Under the pieces are notes generated by a model, which was not told the DNA's origin, did no database searches, and was given only the letters and a program-made list of their open reading frames with translations. The position numbers were made by a program, and so were the translations under genes. From Bacteroidota bacterium (lineage in GTDB: Bacteria; Bacteroidota; Bacteroidia; Bacteroidales; VadinHA17), in assembly GCA_006227095.1 (NCBI GenBank), contig SBFZ01000058.1, positions 1 through 5,624 on the forward strand: a DNA stretch of 5,624 bases, written 5' to 3'. How positions within the stretch are numbered: position 1 is the stretch's first letter; every line of letters starts with the position of its first letter. Positions 1 through 5,624 of the stretch are shown here, one piece after another.

Positions 1-146
1 TTGACCTCAAGCCGGCCCACGAGACCCGGAAAATCGGCAAACCTGACACCATAACGGGCCATGGGTACCTCGGGGAGAAGTATCTTCTCCGCCTTCCCGG
101 CCAGCTTGATGTTCAATCCTTTACGTAATTTGATCACTGTTGACAT
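1..146 (-). CDS. nqrA: Na(+)-translocating NADH:quinone reductase subunit A, N-terminal fragment
   Basis: Reading leftwards from the ATG at 146-144, 48 codons stay open to the window edge. The product begins MSTVIKLRKGLNIKLAGKAE and continues with LLPEVPMARYGVRFADFPG. The opening 'IKLRKGL-I-L-GKAE' is the characteristic start of NqrA. NqrA is the cytoplasmic-side subunit of the Na+-NQR complex, which oxidises NADH, reduces ubiquinone or menaquinone and pumps Na+ across the inner membrane. Most of the protein (normally about 450 residues) lies outside the window, and nqrB-F would be expected beyond it on the same strand. There is no Shine-Dalgarno sequence; the leader is A-rich, as is common in Bacteroidota. 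The gene is divergent from the plug-family gene, with 152 bases between the starts. The identity rests on the N-terminus only; the related RnfC family is less likely because it does not usually start this way. Confidence 0.85.
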   Translation of the reverse strand, partial: MSTVIKLRKGLNIKLAGKAEKILLPEVPMARYGVRFADFPGLVGRLEV

Positions 147-177
147 ATTTTGTTCGGATCTTGATTCTTTTTGAATG

Positions 178-210
178 CAATAATAATTTTATTGTTAACA
201 GATTCACAGA
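178..210 (-). promoter_or_regulatory. Possible Bacteroidota-type promoter for nqrA
   Basis: On the minus strand TATTATTG (complement of 178-185) matches the Bacteroidota -7 consensus TAnnTTTG at all but one position. TCTG (complement of 207-210), 21 bases upstream of it, matches the -33 TTTG at three of four positions. Transcription would start near 170, giving a leader of roughly 25 bases before the nqrA ATG. The region is AT-rich, so a match this loose can arise by chance. Confidence 0.25.
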
Positions 211-298
211 AAAGTTGACTTTTATCACATAACTCTTTTTCGGGCGCGTTGTTCAGAGTGCGGCAGGATATTTGTATTTTAGTCCTAAAATAGTGATA

Positions 299-1591
299 AT
301 GGCAAGAATTTTCCAACTGATAAAATTATTAAGTTTATCGATATTCTTCCTATCCTGCCCTCTCTTTTCTTTTTCGTCACCGGAATTCTCTTCATCAGAA
401 TTTGCCGCAGAAAATGTAAAAAGCATATGGTTTGAAAAGGAGGAGTGGAAGATGGCATACCCCTTCCTGCAGCCAGGATCAGGTGACCAGATTACTCTCA
501 GCTTCGATATAATTGAAGGTGACGGATCAGCAGTGTGGTACAACATAGTTCACTGTGACCGCGACTGGAACCGCAGTGACCTATTCACCAGTGATTACAT
601 GGAGGGTTTTGAGGAGAACCAGGTCACTGATTTTGCTCCTTCGTTCAACACGAAGATAAACTATATTCATTACAGTCTCTCCCTGCCAAACAATGATGTG
701 AGGTTCCTTGTATCAGGCAACTATGTCATTACCTTCTGGACTGCAGATGAACCTGAAAAACCTGTGCTTATACGCCGTTTCTTCATCAGTGAGGGAACCA
801 GCCCGGCCAGCGTGACCTTCCGCAGACCAATGAAACCAGGTACCACCGATACCCACCAGCAGGCTGAGATTACCGTGGGTACCGGCAGCCTTCCTGTCAC
901 CGACCCCTACAGGCAGGTGACCCTGACGATAATGCAGAACGGCCGGCCTGACAGGACGAAGTCAGGACTGTTGCCCGATTTCGTCAGCGCAGGCAGGCTT
1001 GAATACAACACCCTCTCCGACAAGACACTCATGCCCGGAGGTAACGAATTCAGGTATTTTGATATCAAAACCATCAGGCAGACAAGGCAGAATGTGAGGG
1101 CTATTGACTTTGTCAACGGTGTTTACCATGCATACCTGATACCATCCGACGACAGGGAGTTCAAGCCATATTTCTTCAATGAGGATTTCAACGGAAAGTT
1201 TGTTGTGGCGATGGAGGAAAGCCGCGATCCGGACAGGGAGGCTGATTATGTCTGGGTCTGGTTCACGATGCCTGCCTACCAGGAGCTTCAGGGAGGCTCG
1301 CTTTATGTCACGGGCAGCTTTTGCGGGTGGAAATACCTTCCGTCAAACCGTATGTCCTGGAATCCGGCCCGGGGCAGCTATGAGGCATCGGTTCTGCTCA
1401 AGCAGGGCTGGTACAATTATGAATATTCATTTCTCCCTTCAGGTTCTTCCGTTCCGGAGGGATTTCATTTCGAGGGGAGTCACTGGGAGACGGAGAATGA
1501 TTACCTGGTACTCACCTATTTCCGTGATCCCACCTCACGGTATGACAGGCTGATCGGGGTCACACTGGCAAATACGCGGGGCGCAAAGTAG
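299..1591 (+). CDS. Type IX secretion system plug protein (DUF5103 family)
   Basis: This is a 430-residue exported protein. An N-terminal signal sequence (basic R3 and K9, hydrophobic stretch about residues 10-25) is followed by the conserved plug-family first domain. Recognisable family blocks are YNIVHCDRDW (81-90), the DYMEGFEENQVTDFAPSFNT stretch (99-118), GNYVITFW (140-147), GGNEFRYFDIKT (247-258), and a C-terminal FEGSHWETENDYLVLTYF (391-408) followed by RYDRLIGVTL. Residues about 335-380 (GSFCGWK ... GWYNYEYSF) resemble an immunoglobulin-like or glycogen-binding-type beta-sandwich. Members of this family, studied in Flavobacterium, cap the periplasmic side of the giant SprA translocon when it is not carrying substrate. 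Cys20 sits in a poor lipobox (FLSC), so cleavage by signal peptidase I or II is undecided. I chose ATG 299 over an in-frame TTG at 272 because it gives a clean signal peptide; neither has a good Shine-Dalgarno. No other T9SS gene is adjacent, as is normal for this dispersed system. Confidence 0.9.
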   Translation: MARIFQLIKLLSLSIFFLSCPLFSFSSPEFSSSEFAAENVKSIWFEKEEWKMAYPFLQPGSGDQITLSFDIIEGDGSAVWYNIVHCDRDWNRSDLFTSDYMEGFEENQVTDFAPSFNTKINYIHYSLSLPNNDVRFLVSGNYVITFWTADEPEKPVLIRRFFISEGTSPASVTFRRPMKPGTTDTHQQAEITVGTGSLPVTDPYRQVTLTIMQNGRPDRTKSGLLPDFVSAGRLEYNTLSDKTLMPGGNEFRYFDIKTIRQTRQNVRAIDFVNGVYHAYLIPSDDREFKPYFFNEDFNGKFVVAMEESRDPDREADYVWVWFTMPAYQELQGGSLYVTGSFCGWKYLPSNRMSWNPARGSYEASVLLKQGWYNYEYSFLPSGSSVPEGFHFEGSHWETENDYLVLTYFRDPTSRYDRLIGVTLANTRGAK

Positions 1592-1602
1592 TCCACAGTC
1601 TT

Positions 1603-1663
1603 CAGTCAGCAGTCAGCAGTCGATTTATTGCCTACTGCCGACTGGTACTGCCGACTGCCGACT
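1603..1663. repeat. Inverted heptamer repeat (hairpin) between convergent genes
   Basis: Two arms of a 7-base unit face each other. Positions 1604-1620 read AGTCAGCAGTCAGCAGT and 1647-1663 read ACTGCCGACTGCCGACT, with a 26-base loop that holds one more partial copy (ACTGCCGACT, 1634-1643). On a minus-strand transcript all 17 positions pair, two of them as G-U. On a plus-strand transcript two A-C mismatches remain. The array starts 11 bases after the plug-gene stop and directly abuts the mog stop codon. It could end transcription or stabilise the 3' end of the molybdenum-cofactor operon, but no U-tract follows the stem, so it is not a textbook intrinsic terminator. It may instead be one member of a dispersed intergenic repeat family. 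Confidence 0.75.
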
Positions 1664-2167
1664 TTAGCTATGAACGTCCATCCCGTACAGCATGTAGAAG
1701 GTATGCTCCATGGTCTTCACTATCTCGGCCATGTATTCATGCACTGCCTTCACAGAGCCCGGCAGGGTATAGATCAGGGTGTTGCCGATGGTGCCTGCCA
1801 CGGCACGGCTCAGGAGTGCCTTCGGATTCATCGTTCCGTATTTTACCCTTATCTGTTCCATGATTCCGGGTATCTCTTTCGTGAGCATCGGCCTTACAAC
1901 ATCAGGGGTTATATCGCGGGGGCCGATGCCTGTTCCGCCGGTGATGATCACCAGGTCGGCCGCCGGCACCTCCTCCAGGGCAGTCCTGAGCGCCACGGCA
2001 TCATCGGGCAGGATGCTCTGCCTGATCTCGTACTGCCAGCCGGCGGCGGCCATGGCATCCTTAACGTATGTTACCACCGTGGGTCCGCTCACATCGGCAT
2101 AATCTCCGCTGTAAGCCCTGTCACTCATTGTGATCACATGAACCCGGAATTTTTCAGGCAATGTCAT
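1664..2167 (-). CDS. mog: Molybdopterin adenylyltransferase (Mog/MoaB family)
   Basis: This 167-residue single-domain protein covers the whole MogA/MoaB fold. Motifs are SDRAYSGDYADVSGP (15-29), the nucleotide-binding block TGGTGIGPRDITPDV (76-90) and LPGSVKAV near the C-terminus. By motif alignment D55 (in LPDD) and D85 (in GPRD) correspond to the two functional aspartates of E. coli MogA, D49 and D82. The reaction is Mg-ATP-dependent adenylylation of molybdopterin, making the substrate for MoeA, in the cytoplasm. MoaB proteins share this fold and some do the same job, so the Mog/MoaB label is partly nominal. Finding moeA but no second paralogue in the operon favours the adenylyltransferase role. 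It is the last gene of the operon; its ATG lies inside moaC (14-base overlap). AAGGAG lies 4 bases before the ATG and fixes the start. Confidence 0.9.
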   Translation of the reverse strand: MTLPEKFRVHVITMSDRAYSGDYADVSGPTVVTYVKDAMAAAGWQYEIRQSILPDDAVALRTALEEVPAADLVIITGGTGIGPRDITPDVVRPMLTKEIPGIMEQIRVKYGTMNPKALLSRAVAGTIGNTLIYTLPGSVKAVHEYMAEIVKTMEHTFYMLYGMDVHS

Positions 2168-2609
2168 GTTTCTCCTTATTTATCAGTCTGATACCGGAAA
2201 TGGTCATCGATTTGTCTACTGCCTTGCACATGTCATATACCGTCAGCAGTGCCACGCTTACCGCCGTCAGGGCTTCCATCTCCACTCCTGTCCTGCCGGT
2301 GCAGCGTACGGTTGCTGTGGCTGCTATACCTTTCTCATCCGGATCAAGGGCTACCCTGACCTGGTCAAGAACAATGTTATGGCACAGCGGTATGAGGGTA
2401 CCGCATTGCTTGGCTGCCTGTATCCCTGCAATTTCTGCCACGGTGATGACATCTCCTTTTTTCATCATGTTGTCAGCCACCAGCTTCAGTGTCTCCGGTT
2501 GCATGTCAATCCTCCCGGAGGCTGTTGCGGTCCGGTGCTGAACCGGTTTTTCGCCTGTATGAACCATATGAGCCCTTCCGCTCTCGTCGGTATGTGTGAG
2601 CTTTGCCAT
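2154..2609 (-). CDS. moaC: Cyclic pyranopterin monophosphate synthase MoaC
   Basis: This 151-residue protein is close to E. coli MoaC (161 residues) along its full length and aligns almost without gaps up to about residue 90. Conserved blocks are LTHTDESGRAHMV (4-16), KKGDV (50-54), IAGIQAAKQ (60-68), LIPLCHN (72-78), GRTGVEMEALTA (105-116) and VYDMCKAVDK (124-133). Residues at the known active-site positions are present: K51, H77, E110, E112, and D126 and K129, which match E. coli D128 and K131. MoaC converts 3',8-cyclo-7,8-dihydro-GTP, the product of MoaA, into cyclic pyranopterin monophosphate, the first stable intermediate of molybdenum cofactor synthesis; it works as a cytoplasmic hexamer. 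The start is 4 bases after the moaA stop, with AGGAGG 8 bases before the ATG. The C-terminal tail ends shortly after NKEK and is about 10 residues shorter than in E. coli, outside the catalytic core. Confidence 0.96.
   Translation of the reverse strand: MAKLTHTDESGRAHMVHTGEKPVQHRTATASGRIDMQPETLKLVADNMMKKGDVITVAEIAGIQAAKQCGTLIPLCHNIVLDQVRVALDPDEKGIAATATVRCTGRTGVEMEALTAVSVALLTVYDMCKAVDKSMTISGIRLINKEKHDIA
2172..2177 (-). promoter_or_regulatory. Shine-Dalgarno of mog, inside moaC
   Basis: AAGGAG on the minus strand forms the Lys-Glu codons 145-146 of moaC and ends 4 bases before the mog ATG. Because mog starts before moaC ends, ribosomes finishing moaC would pass over this site, which suggests coupled translation. 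Confidence 0.65.
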
Positions 2610-2613
2610 AATC

Positions 2614-3414
2614 CTATCCTCCTATGTTGTAAAATCCATTTACATGATTTGCCGTTCCCCGTTCCGGCTTGGCCTCCAGGGCAAGCCGCAGTGCCTCCTC
2701 TGCCCCAAGTTCCCGGATGCTGAAACCGCGGTCACTGAAGAGACAGGGACGCAGCATCCCCTCCGGTGTCAGGCGCAGCCGGTTGCACTTTGCACAGTGT
2801 CCTCCCGTGCCACCGTGCACCACCGAGAATGTCCCGGAGGCAAGGTCCATCTGCCTTATGAAACGGACCTCCAGTCCTTCCTTCATGCAGAATTCTGCCA
2901 CCTCACGGGCATCTGTCTCATCAGGGTTGCTCTTGATGACGCAGTTTATCTTTACAGGACGAAGCCCGGCTTTCTGCGCTGCCTCAATACCCCTGATAAC
3001 GGAATGAAGTTCACCTCCGCGGGTTACATACCTGTACTTTTCAGGGTCAAGGGTGTCAAGGCTCACATTGACCCTCATCAGTCCCGCCTCTGCCAGTGCA
3101 ACTGCGTTGTCAGCCAGCAGGATGCCGTTGGTGGTCATTGAGAGGTCGGTTATACCTTCTATCCCTGAAAGCATCCTGACCAGCTCTGTTACTCCCTTCC
3201 TTACCAGGGGTTCGCCGCCGGTGATGCGGACCCTGGATATACCTGCAGCCACAGCCACACGTGTGAAGGCGGTTATTTCATCATAGGTCAGAACGTCTTC
3301 ATGCCTGATCAGGGTGATACCCTCTTCCGGCATGCAGTATCTGCATCGCAGATTGCAACGGTCGGTGACCGAGACCCGCAGGTAATTGATATGCCGGTTA
3401 AACCTGTCTAACAC
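2614..3414 (-). CDS. moaA: GTP 3',8-cyclase MoaA, short form (radical SAM)
   Basis: MoaA rearranges GTP to 3',8-cyclo-7,8-dihydro-GTP using S-adenosylmethionine, the first step of molybdenum cofactor synthesis. The N-terminal radical SAM cluster motif CNLRCRYC supplies C20, C24 and C27, and ITGGEPL (64-70) is the SAM-binding GGEP motif. The second cluster site is C207-x2-C210-x13-C224. R13, R212 and R214 match the GTP-contacting arginines known from Staphylococcus aureus MoaA (R17, R266, R268). The protein ends in IGG, the conserved C-terminal double glycine needed for activity. It has only 266 residues, while the family is usually about 320-340. The missing part lies between FIRQMD (185-190) and C207, where canonical MoaA has some 50-60 more residues. 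All catalytic elements flank this gap and the frame is intact, so a compact functional variant is likelier than a broken gene. The GTG start overlaps moeA by 17 bases and is supported by a Shine-Dalgarno. Confidence 0.93.
   Translation of the reverse strand: MLDRFNRHINYLRVSVTDRCNLRCRYCMPEEGITLIRHEDVLTYDEITAFTRVAVAAGISRVRITGGEPLVRKGVTELVRMLSGIEGITDLSMTTNGILLADNAVALAEAGLMRVNVSLDTLDPEKYRYVTRGGELHSVIRGIEAAQKAGLRPVKINCVIKSNPDETDAREVAEFCMKEGLEVRFIRQMDLASGTFSVVHGGTGGHCAKCNRLRLTPEGMLRPCLFSDRGFSIRELGAEEALRLALEAKPERGTANHVNGFYNIGG
2618..2623 (-). promoter_or_regulatory. Shine-Dalgarno of moaC, inside the last codons of moaA
   Basis: A full AGGAGG on the minus strand lies 8 bases before the moaC ATG. 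It is made by the last base of the Ile codon and five bases of the GGA GGA codons for the terminal Gly-Gly of MoaA, just before its TAG stop. It fixes the moaC start and suggests translational coupling. Confidence 0.75.
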
Positions 3415-4573
3415 TTACCATTTCTCCTTTCTGTATCCAGCTCTGTCCCCGGGGTATGGTTATCACCCCCCATGCGCCGGTGAGTGCATAAATGTGAGCT
3501 GAGCCATGATATTCCACGGGCTTGGCCTCGCCGGCCGGTGTGATTGTGCATGGTATCCATGAGAGTCTCTCTGCCCTTTTTCGTGAATAATCGGTTGCAA
3601 GGGGCATCTGCAGCAGAGGCTCCTGTTCGCTCACACCTGACATTCTGTTCAGGAAAGGTCTCACCATTACCTCGAACTGTACGAAGGTAGAGACGGGGTT
3701 TCCCGGCAGGCCGAAGACTGCCTTCTTTTCTCCGGTGCAGAAGGTCAGAGGTTTGCCGGGTTGCATGGCCACCTGGTCAAAATGCATTTTGAGGCCCAGG
3801 GACCGGAACACCCCAGGCACCAGGTCAAAATCCCCGAATGAGACACCTCCTGAGATAAGCACCACATCGTTCTCTTCCAGGGCTTTTTTCAGAAGTGTTG
3901 TAATTGAATCTGCCTCATCGCGGGCAATGCCGTAGTACCGGCCTGTGGCACCAGCCCTGGCAATCTGGGCCAGGAGCTGTGATGAGTTGCTGTTGCGTAT
4001 CTGCGCACCGGCCGGCACACGGTCAGGCTCAACAAGCTCATTGCCGGTACTGATGACCCCCACCTTCGGCCGGCAGCTGACTGTCACCTCCATGGCACCT
4101 ACCGAAGCCAGAACGGCTATATCCTGGGGCTTGATTATATGTCCGGAACGGAGAACGGTCTGATCCTTCATGATATCCTCGCCCGCCTTCGCGATGTTGT
4201 CATTACCCGGCCTGCCGGTAAATCGCACCTTGCCTCCGGTCAGTTCCTCACTGTCTTCGAGCATGAAGACATAGTCGGCGCCGGCGGGGACAGCCGCCCC
4301 TGTCATAATGCGGGAACAGGTACCTGGCACCACCTCCGCCGAAGGCATTACCCCTGCAGCCACCGTCTCAAGTACGGTGAGCTCATGACCGAGATCTTCA
4401 TGCCGGCATGCATAACCGTCAACAGCACTCTTGTTCCACGGGGGCATGTCCATATCACTCCTCACGGCCACCACCAGTGCACGGCCGGCAGCCTCATCAA
4501 GACGGACAACCTCTTTCCCGATACGGAACGATGATTCCGTCACAATCCTGAATGCTTCCTCAAATGTTATCAT
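3398..4573 (-). CDS. moeA: Molybdopterin molybdenumtransferase MoeA
   Basis: This 391-residue protein is of near-normal length for MoeA (about 400-410). It inserts molybdate into adenylylated molybdopterin, releasing AMP, to give the active cofactor. Motifs in order are MDMPPWNKSAVDGYA (41-55), RIMTGAAVP (88-96), GNDNIAKAGEDI (123-134), the MPT-binding-like core with GVISTGNEL (172-180), SGGVSFGDFD (241-250) and GLPGNPVSTFVQFEV (288-302), then a C-terminal beta domain ending MVSVRQV. By motif position D52, D133, E179, D219 and D250 correspond to the conserved acidic residues studied in E. coli MoeA (D59, D142, E188, D228, D259). The ATG is 6 bases after the stop of the ABC ATPase gene, with a short AAAGG close to it. 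The same fold also occurs in tungsten-cofactor proteins (MoeA1/MoeA2 types), so the metal, Mo or W, cannot be fixed from sequence alone. Confidence 0.95.
   Translation of the reverse strand: MITFEEAFRIVTESSFRIGKEVVRLDEAAGRALVVAVRSDMDMPPWNKSAVDGYACRHEDLGHELTVLETVAAGVMPSAEVVPGTCSRIMTGAAVPAGADYVFMLEDSEELTGGKVRFTGRPGNDNIAKAGEDIMKDQTVLRSGHIIKPQDIAVLASVGAMEVTVSCRPKVGVISTGNELVEPDRVPAGAQIRNSNSSQLLAQIARAGATGRYYGIARDEADSITTLLKKALEENDVVLISGGVSFGDFDLVPGVFRSLGLKMHFDQVAMQPGKPLTFCTGEKKAVFGLPGNPVSTFVQFEVMVRPFLNRMSGVSEQEPLLQMPLATDYSRKRAERLSWIPCTITPAGEAKPVEYHGSAHIYALTGAWGVITIPRGQSWIQKGEMVSVRQV
3424..3428 (-). promoter_or_regulatory. Shine-Dalgarno deciding the GTG start of moaA
   Basis: AGGAG within AAAGGAGAAA on the minus strand lies 9 bases before the GTG at 3414-3412, inside the end of moeA. 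The ATG found between them (at 3421-3419) is in the moeA frame and cannot start moaA. The GTG start gives LDRFNRHINYLRVSVTD, the normal MoaA N-terminus. Confidence 0.65.
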
Positions 4574-4579
4574 ATCCTT

Positions 4580-5624
4580 TCAAAACTCTTTTTTTTCTTC
4601 TCCTTCCCCTACCAGCCGGAGCGCTTCGGACCGGAAAGAAACGATCACCGGTTCCCCGGTAACATATTTCTGCTCCTCCATCTCACGGCGGGTTATGTCA
4701 GCATAAAAGTGATCACCGGCATTGACTGTTATCTCGTACCCCGAAGGTGAAGGCACCACATCTTCAATGATGCCGCGAATATTGTTTATCTGCACCCCGG
4801 CAGCTCCCTGTCTTGAGAGCAAAACATCGGACGCCGCGAGGATCAGCAGTCCGGATGAAGGGTATTCCCCTTTGGGAAGCCTGAACTTCATCCGGTTATC
4901 GGTGACACATGAACTGGTGTTGTATGATTTAACAAATGTGACCCTGAAGAAGTTCTTTATTCCGGCATACCGTGCCACGAACCTGTTGACAGGATGGGTG
5001 AACACCTCCTCCGGAGTACCCTCCTGGATGATCCTTCCGTTATGCATCACACCCACATGGCTGGCAAGACTAATGGCCTCACTGAAGTCATGGGTTACGT
5101 GAACTATTGTCTGTCCGTTCCGGTTCAGGCGGCGAAGCATCCTCCTGATATTGTCCTTGAGGCTGGCATCAACTGAAGCCATCGGTTCATCAAGCAGGAG
5201 AATCTTAGGCTCGGTCACCAGTGTGCGTGCCAGCGCCACCCGCTGCTTCTCACCGCCTGAGAGATTACCCGGCTTGCGCAGCAGGAGGTCGGTGATGTTC
5301 ATCTCCTCCGCGGCACGCTGTACCTTCTCAATCATTTCCTTCAGGGGAAGCCTCATAACCTTCAGCGGATACATTATGTTATCCTTCACTGAGTAATGAG
5401 GGAAGAGGGCCAGGTCCTGAAAGACCAGTCCTATGCCCCGGTGCTGTACCCTCTGATGGGTTATATCCTTTCCGTCGAGGAATATCTTTCCCCGGTCTGG
5501 CGGGGTGAGGCCGCAGATGAGTTCCAGCAATTGTGTCTTACCTGCACCTGACCGGCCAAGAAGAACGTAGTAATCGCCCTGCGACACCTCCAGGGAGATA
5601 TCCTTCAGGCAGAAGGCATCGAGC
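4580..5624 (-). CDS. Molybdate/tungstate-type ABC transporter ATP-binding protein, 5'-partial
   Basis: The frame is open to the right window edge. Twelve residues (LDAFCLKDISLE) precede the GTG at 5587-5585, so that GTG is not the true start; about 10 residues are probably missing from roughly 355-360. Nucleotide-binding motifs are complete: Walker A GRSGAGKT (5534-5557), Q-loop VFQD, signature LSGGEKQ (5243-5263), Walker B ILLLDEP, D-loop ASVD and the switch histidine in VHVTHD. Walker A has Arg where this subfamily usually has Pro (GPSGAGKT), a tolerated position. The C-terminal 120 or so residues form a TOBE/Mop-like domain (LAASDVLLSR ... NNIRGIIEDV ... ADITRREMEE ... EPVIVSFRSEALRLV), typical of ModC/WtpC and related importers. 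With the direct link to moeA-moaA-moaC-mog, the likely job is ATP-driven molybdate or tungstate import at the inner membrane. The permease and binding protein should lie upstream, beyond 5624. ModC and WtpC cannot be told apart here. Confidence 0.87.
   Translation of the reverse strand, partial: LDAFCLKDISLEVSQGDYYVLLGRSGAGKTQLLELICGLTPPDRGKIFLDGKDITHQRVQHRGIGLVFQDLALFPHYSVKDNIMYPLKVMRLPLKEMIEKVQRAAEEMNITDLLLRKPGNLSGGEKQRVALARTLVTEPKILLLDEPMASVDASLKDNIRRMLRRLNRNGQTIVHVTHDFSEAISLASHVGVMHNGRIIQEGTPEEVFTHPVNRFVARYAGIKNFFRVTFVKSYNTSSCVTDNRMKFRLPKGEYPSSGLLILAASDVLLSRQGAAGVQINNIRGIIEDVVPSPSGYEITVNAGDHFYADITRREMEEQKYVTGEPVIVSFRSEALRLVGEGEEKKEF

Noticed and set aside
249..274. Possible plug-gene promoter with GATATTTG (267-274) as the -7 element
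   Set aside because: The -7 match is 5 of the 6 fixed positions, but the only upstream TTG (249-251) is 15 bases away instead of about 19-21, so the pair does not fit.
272..298. In-frame TTG (272) as the start of the plug gene, adding nine residues
   Set aside because: TTG is a rare start and no good Shine-Dalgarno precedes it. ATG 299 gives a normal signal peptide with a basic N-terminus.
134..316. Minus-strand 60-residue frame across the nqrA/plug intergenic region
   Set aside because: It overlaps the nqrA start in another frame, has no family likeness and lies in AT-rich control DNA.
353..358. Lipoprotein signal at Cys20 of the plug protein
   Set aside because: The lipobox FLSC has Phe at -3 and no typical downstream pattern. 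Signal peptidase I cleavage a little later is as plausible, so I do not call a lipoprotein.
1603..1663. CRISPR-like array
   Set aside because: The unit is only 7 bases, the copies are directly adjacent without spacers, and they are in opposite orientations.
1628..2723. Long plus-strand open frames opposite mog and moaC (1628-2191, 2161-2541, 2166-2723)
   Set aside because: They are antisense to well-conserved genes, show no recognisable motif and have odd composition (rich in Cys, His and Ser). They are shadows of the real genes.
2596..5396. Plus-strand open frames opposite moaA, moeA and the ABC gene
   Set aside because: Each lies fully over a conserved minus-strand gene and gives a low-complexity Ser/Arg/Thr-rich or His/Cys-rich product with no family likeness.
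5585..5587. GTG as the start of the ABC ATPase
   Set aside because: The frame stays open upstream to the edge and encodes LDAFCLKDISLE, the expected strand before the Walker A region, so the gene continues outside the window.

Overview
The window looks like an ordinary chromosomal segment from a member of the Bacteroidota. Three things support this: a gene for the plug protein of the type IX secretion system (T9SS, a phylum-restricted machine), the start of a Na+-translocating NADH:quinone reductase operon (nqrA), and the lack of a Shine-Dalgarno sequence before either of those two genes. The genus cannot be named from this sequence.

Layout. (1) Positions 1-146, minus strand: the first 48 codons of nqrA, running off the left edge. 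(2) Positions 147-298: an AT-rich divergent intergenic region holding at most a weak Bacteroidota-type promoter for nqrA. (3) Positions 299-1591, plus strand: a 430-residue exported protein of the T9SS plug (DUF5103) family. (4) Positions 1592-1663: a short convergent gap filled by an inverted array of a 7-base repeat that can fold into a long hairpin. (5) Positions 1664-5624, minus strand: a tightly packed five-gene operon read from right to left. Its order is a molybdate/tungstate-type ABC ATPase (5' end outside the window), moeA, moaA, moaC and a mog/moaB-family gene.

How the operon works together. MoaA and MoaC convert GTP to cyclic pyranopterin monophosphate. Mog adenylylates molybdopterin, MoeA inserts the metal, and the ABC ATPase most likely powers oxyanion uptake. 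The step between, molybdopterin synthase (MoaD/MoaE), is not encoded in the window and must be elsewhere. Junctions are +6, -17, +4 and -14 bases. Three of the four downstream genes have clear Shine-Dalgarno sequences lying inside the preceding gene, so translational coupling is likely.

I see no mobile element, CRISPR array, tRNA or rRNA, and no undescribed system. The points most worth a second look are the unusually short MoaA, which keeps both iron-sulfur clusters and the C-terminal Gly-Gly; the Gly-Gly codons of moaA doubling as the moaC ribosome binding site; and the heptamer hairpin between the convergent genes.
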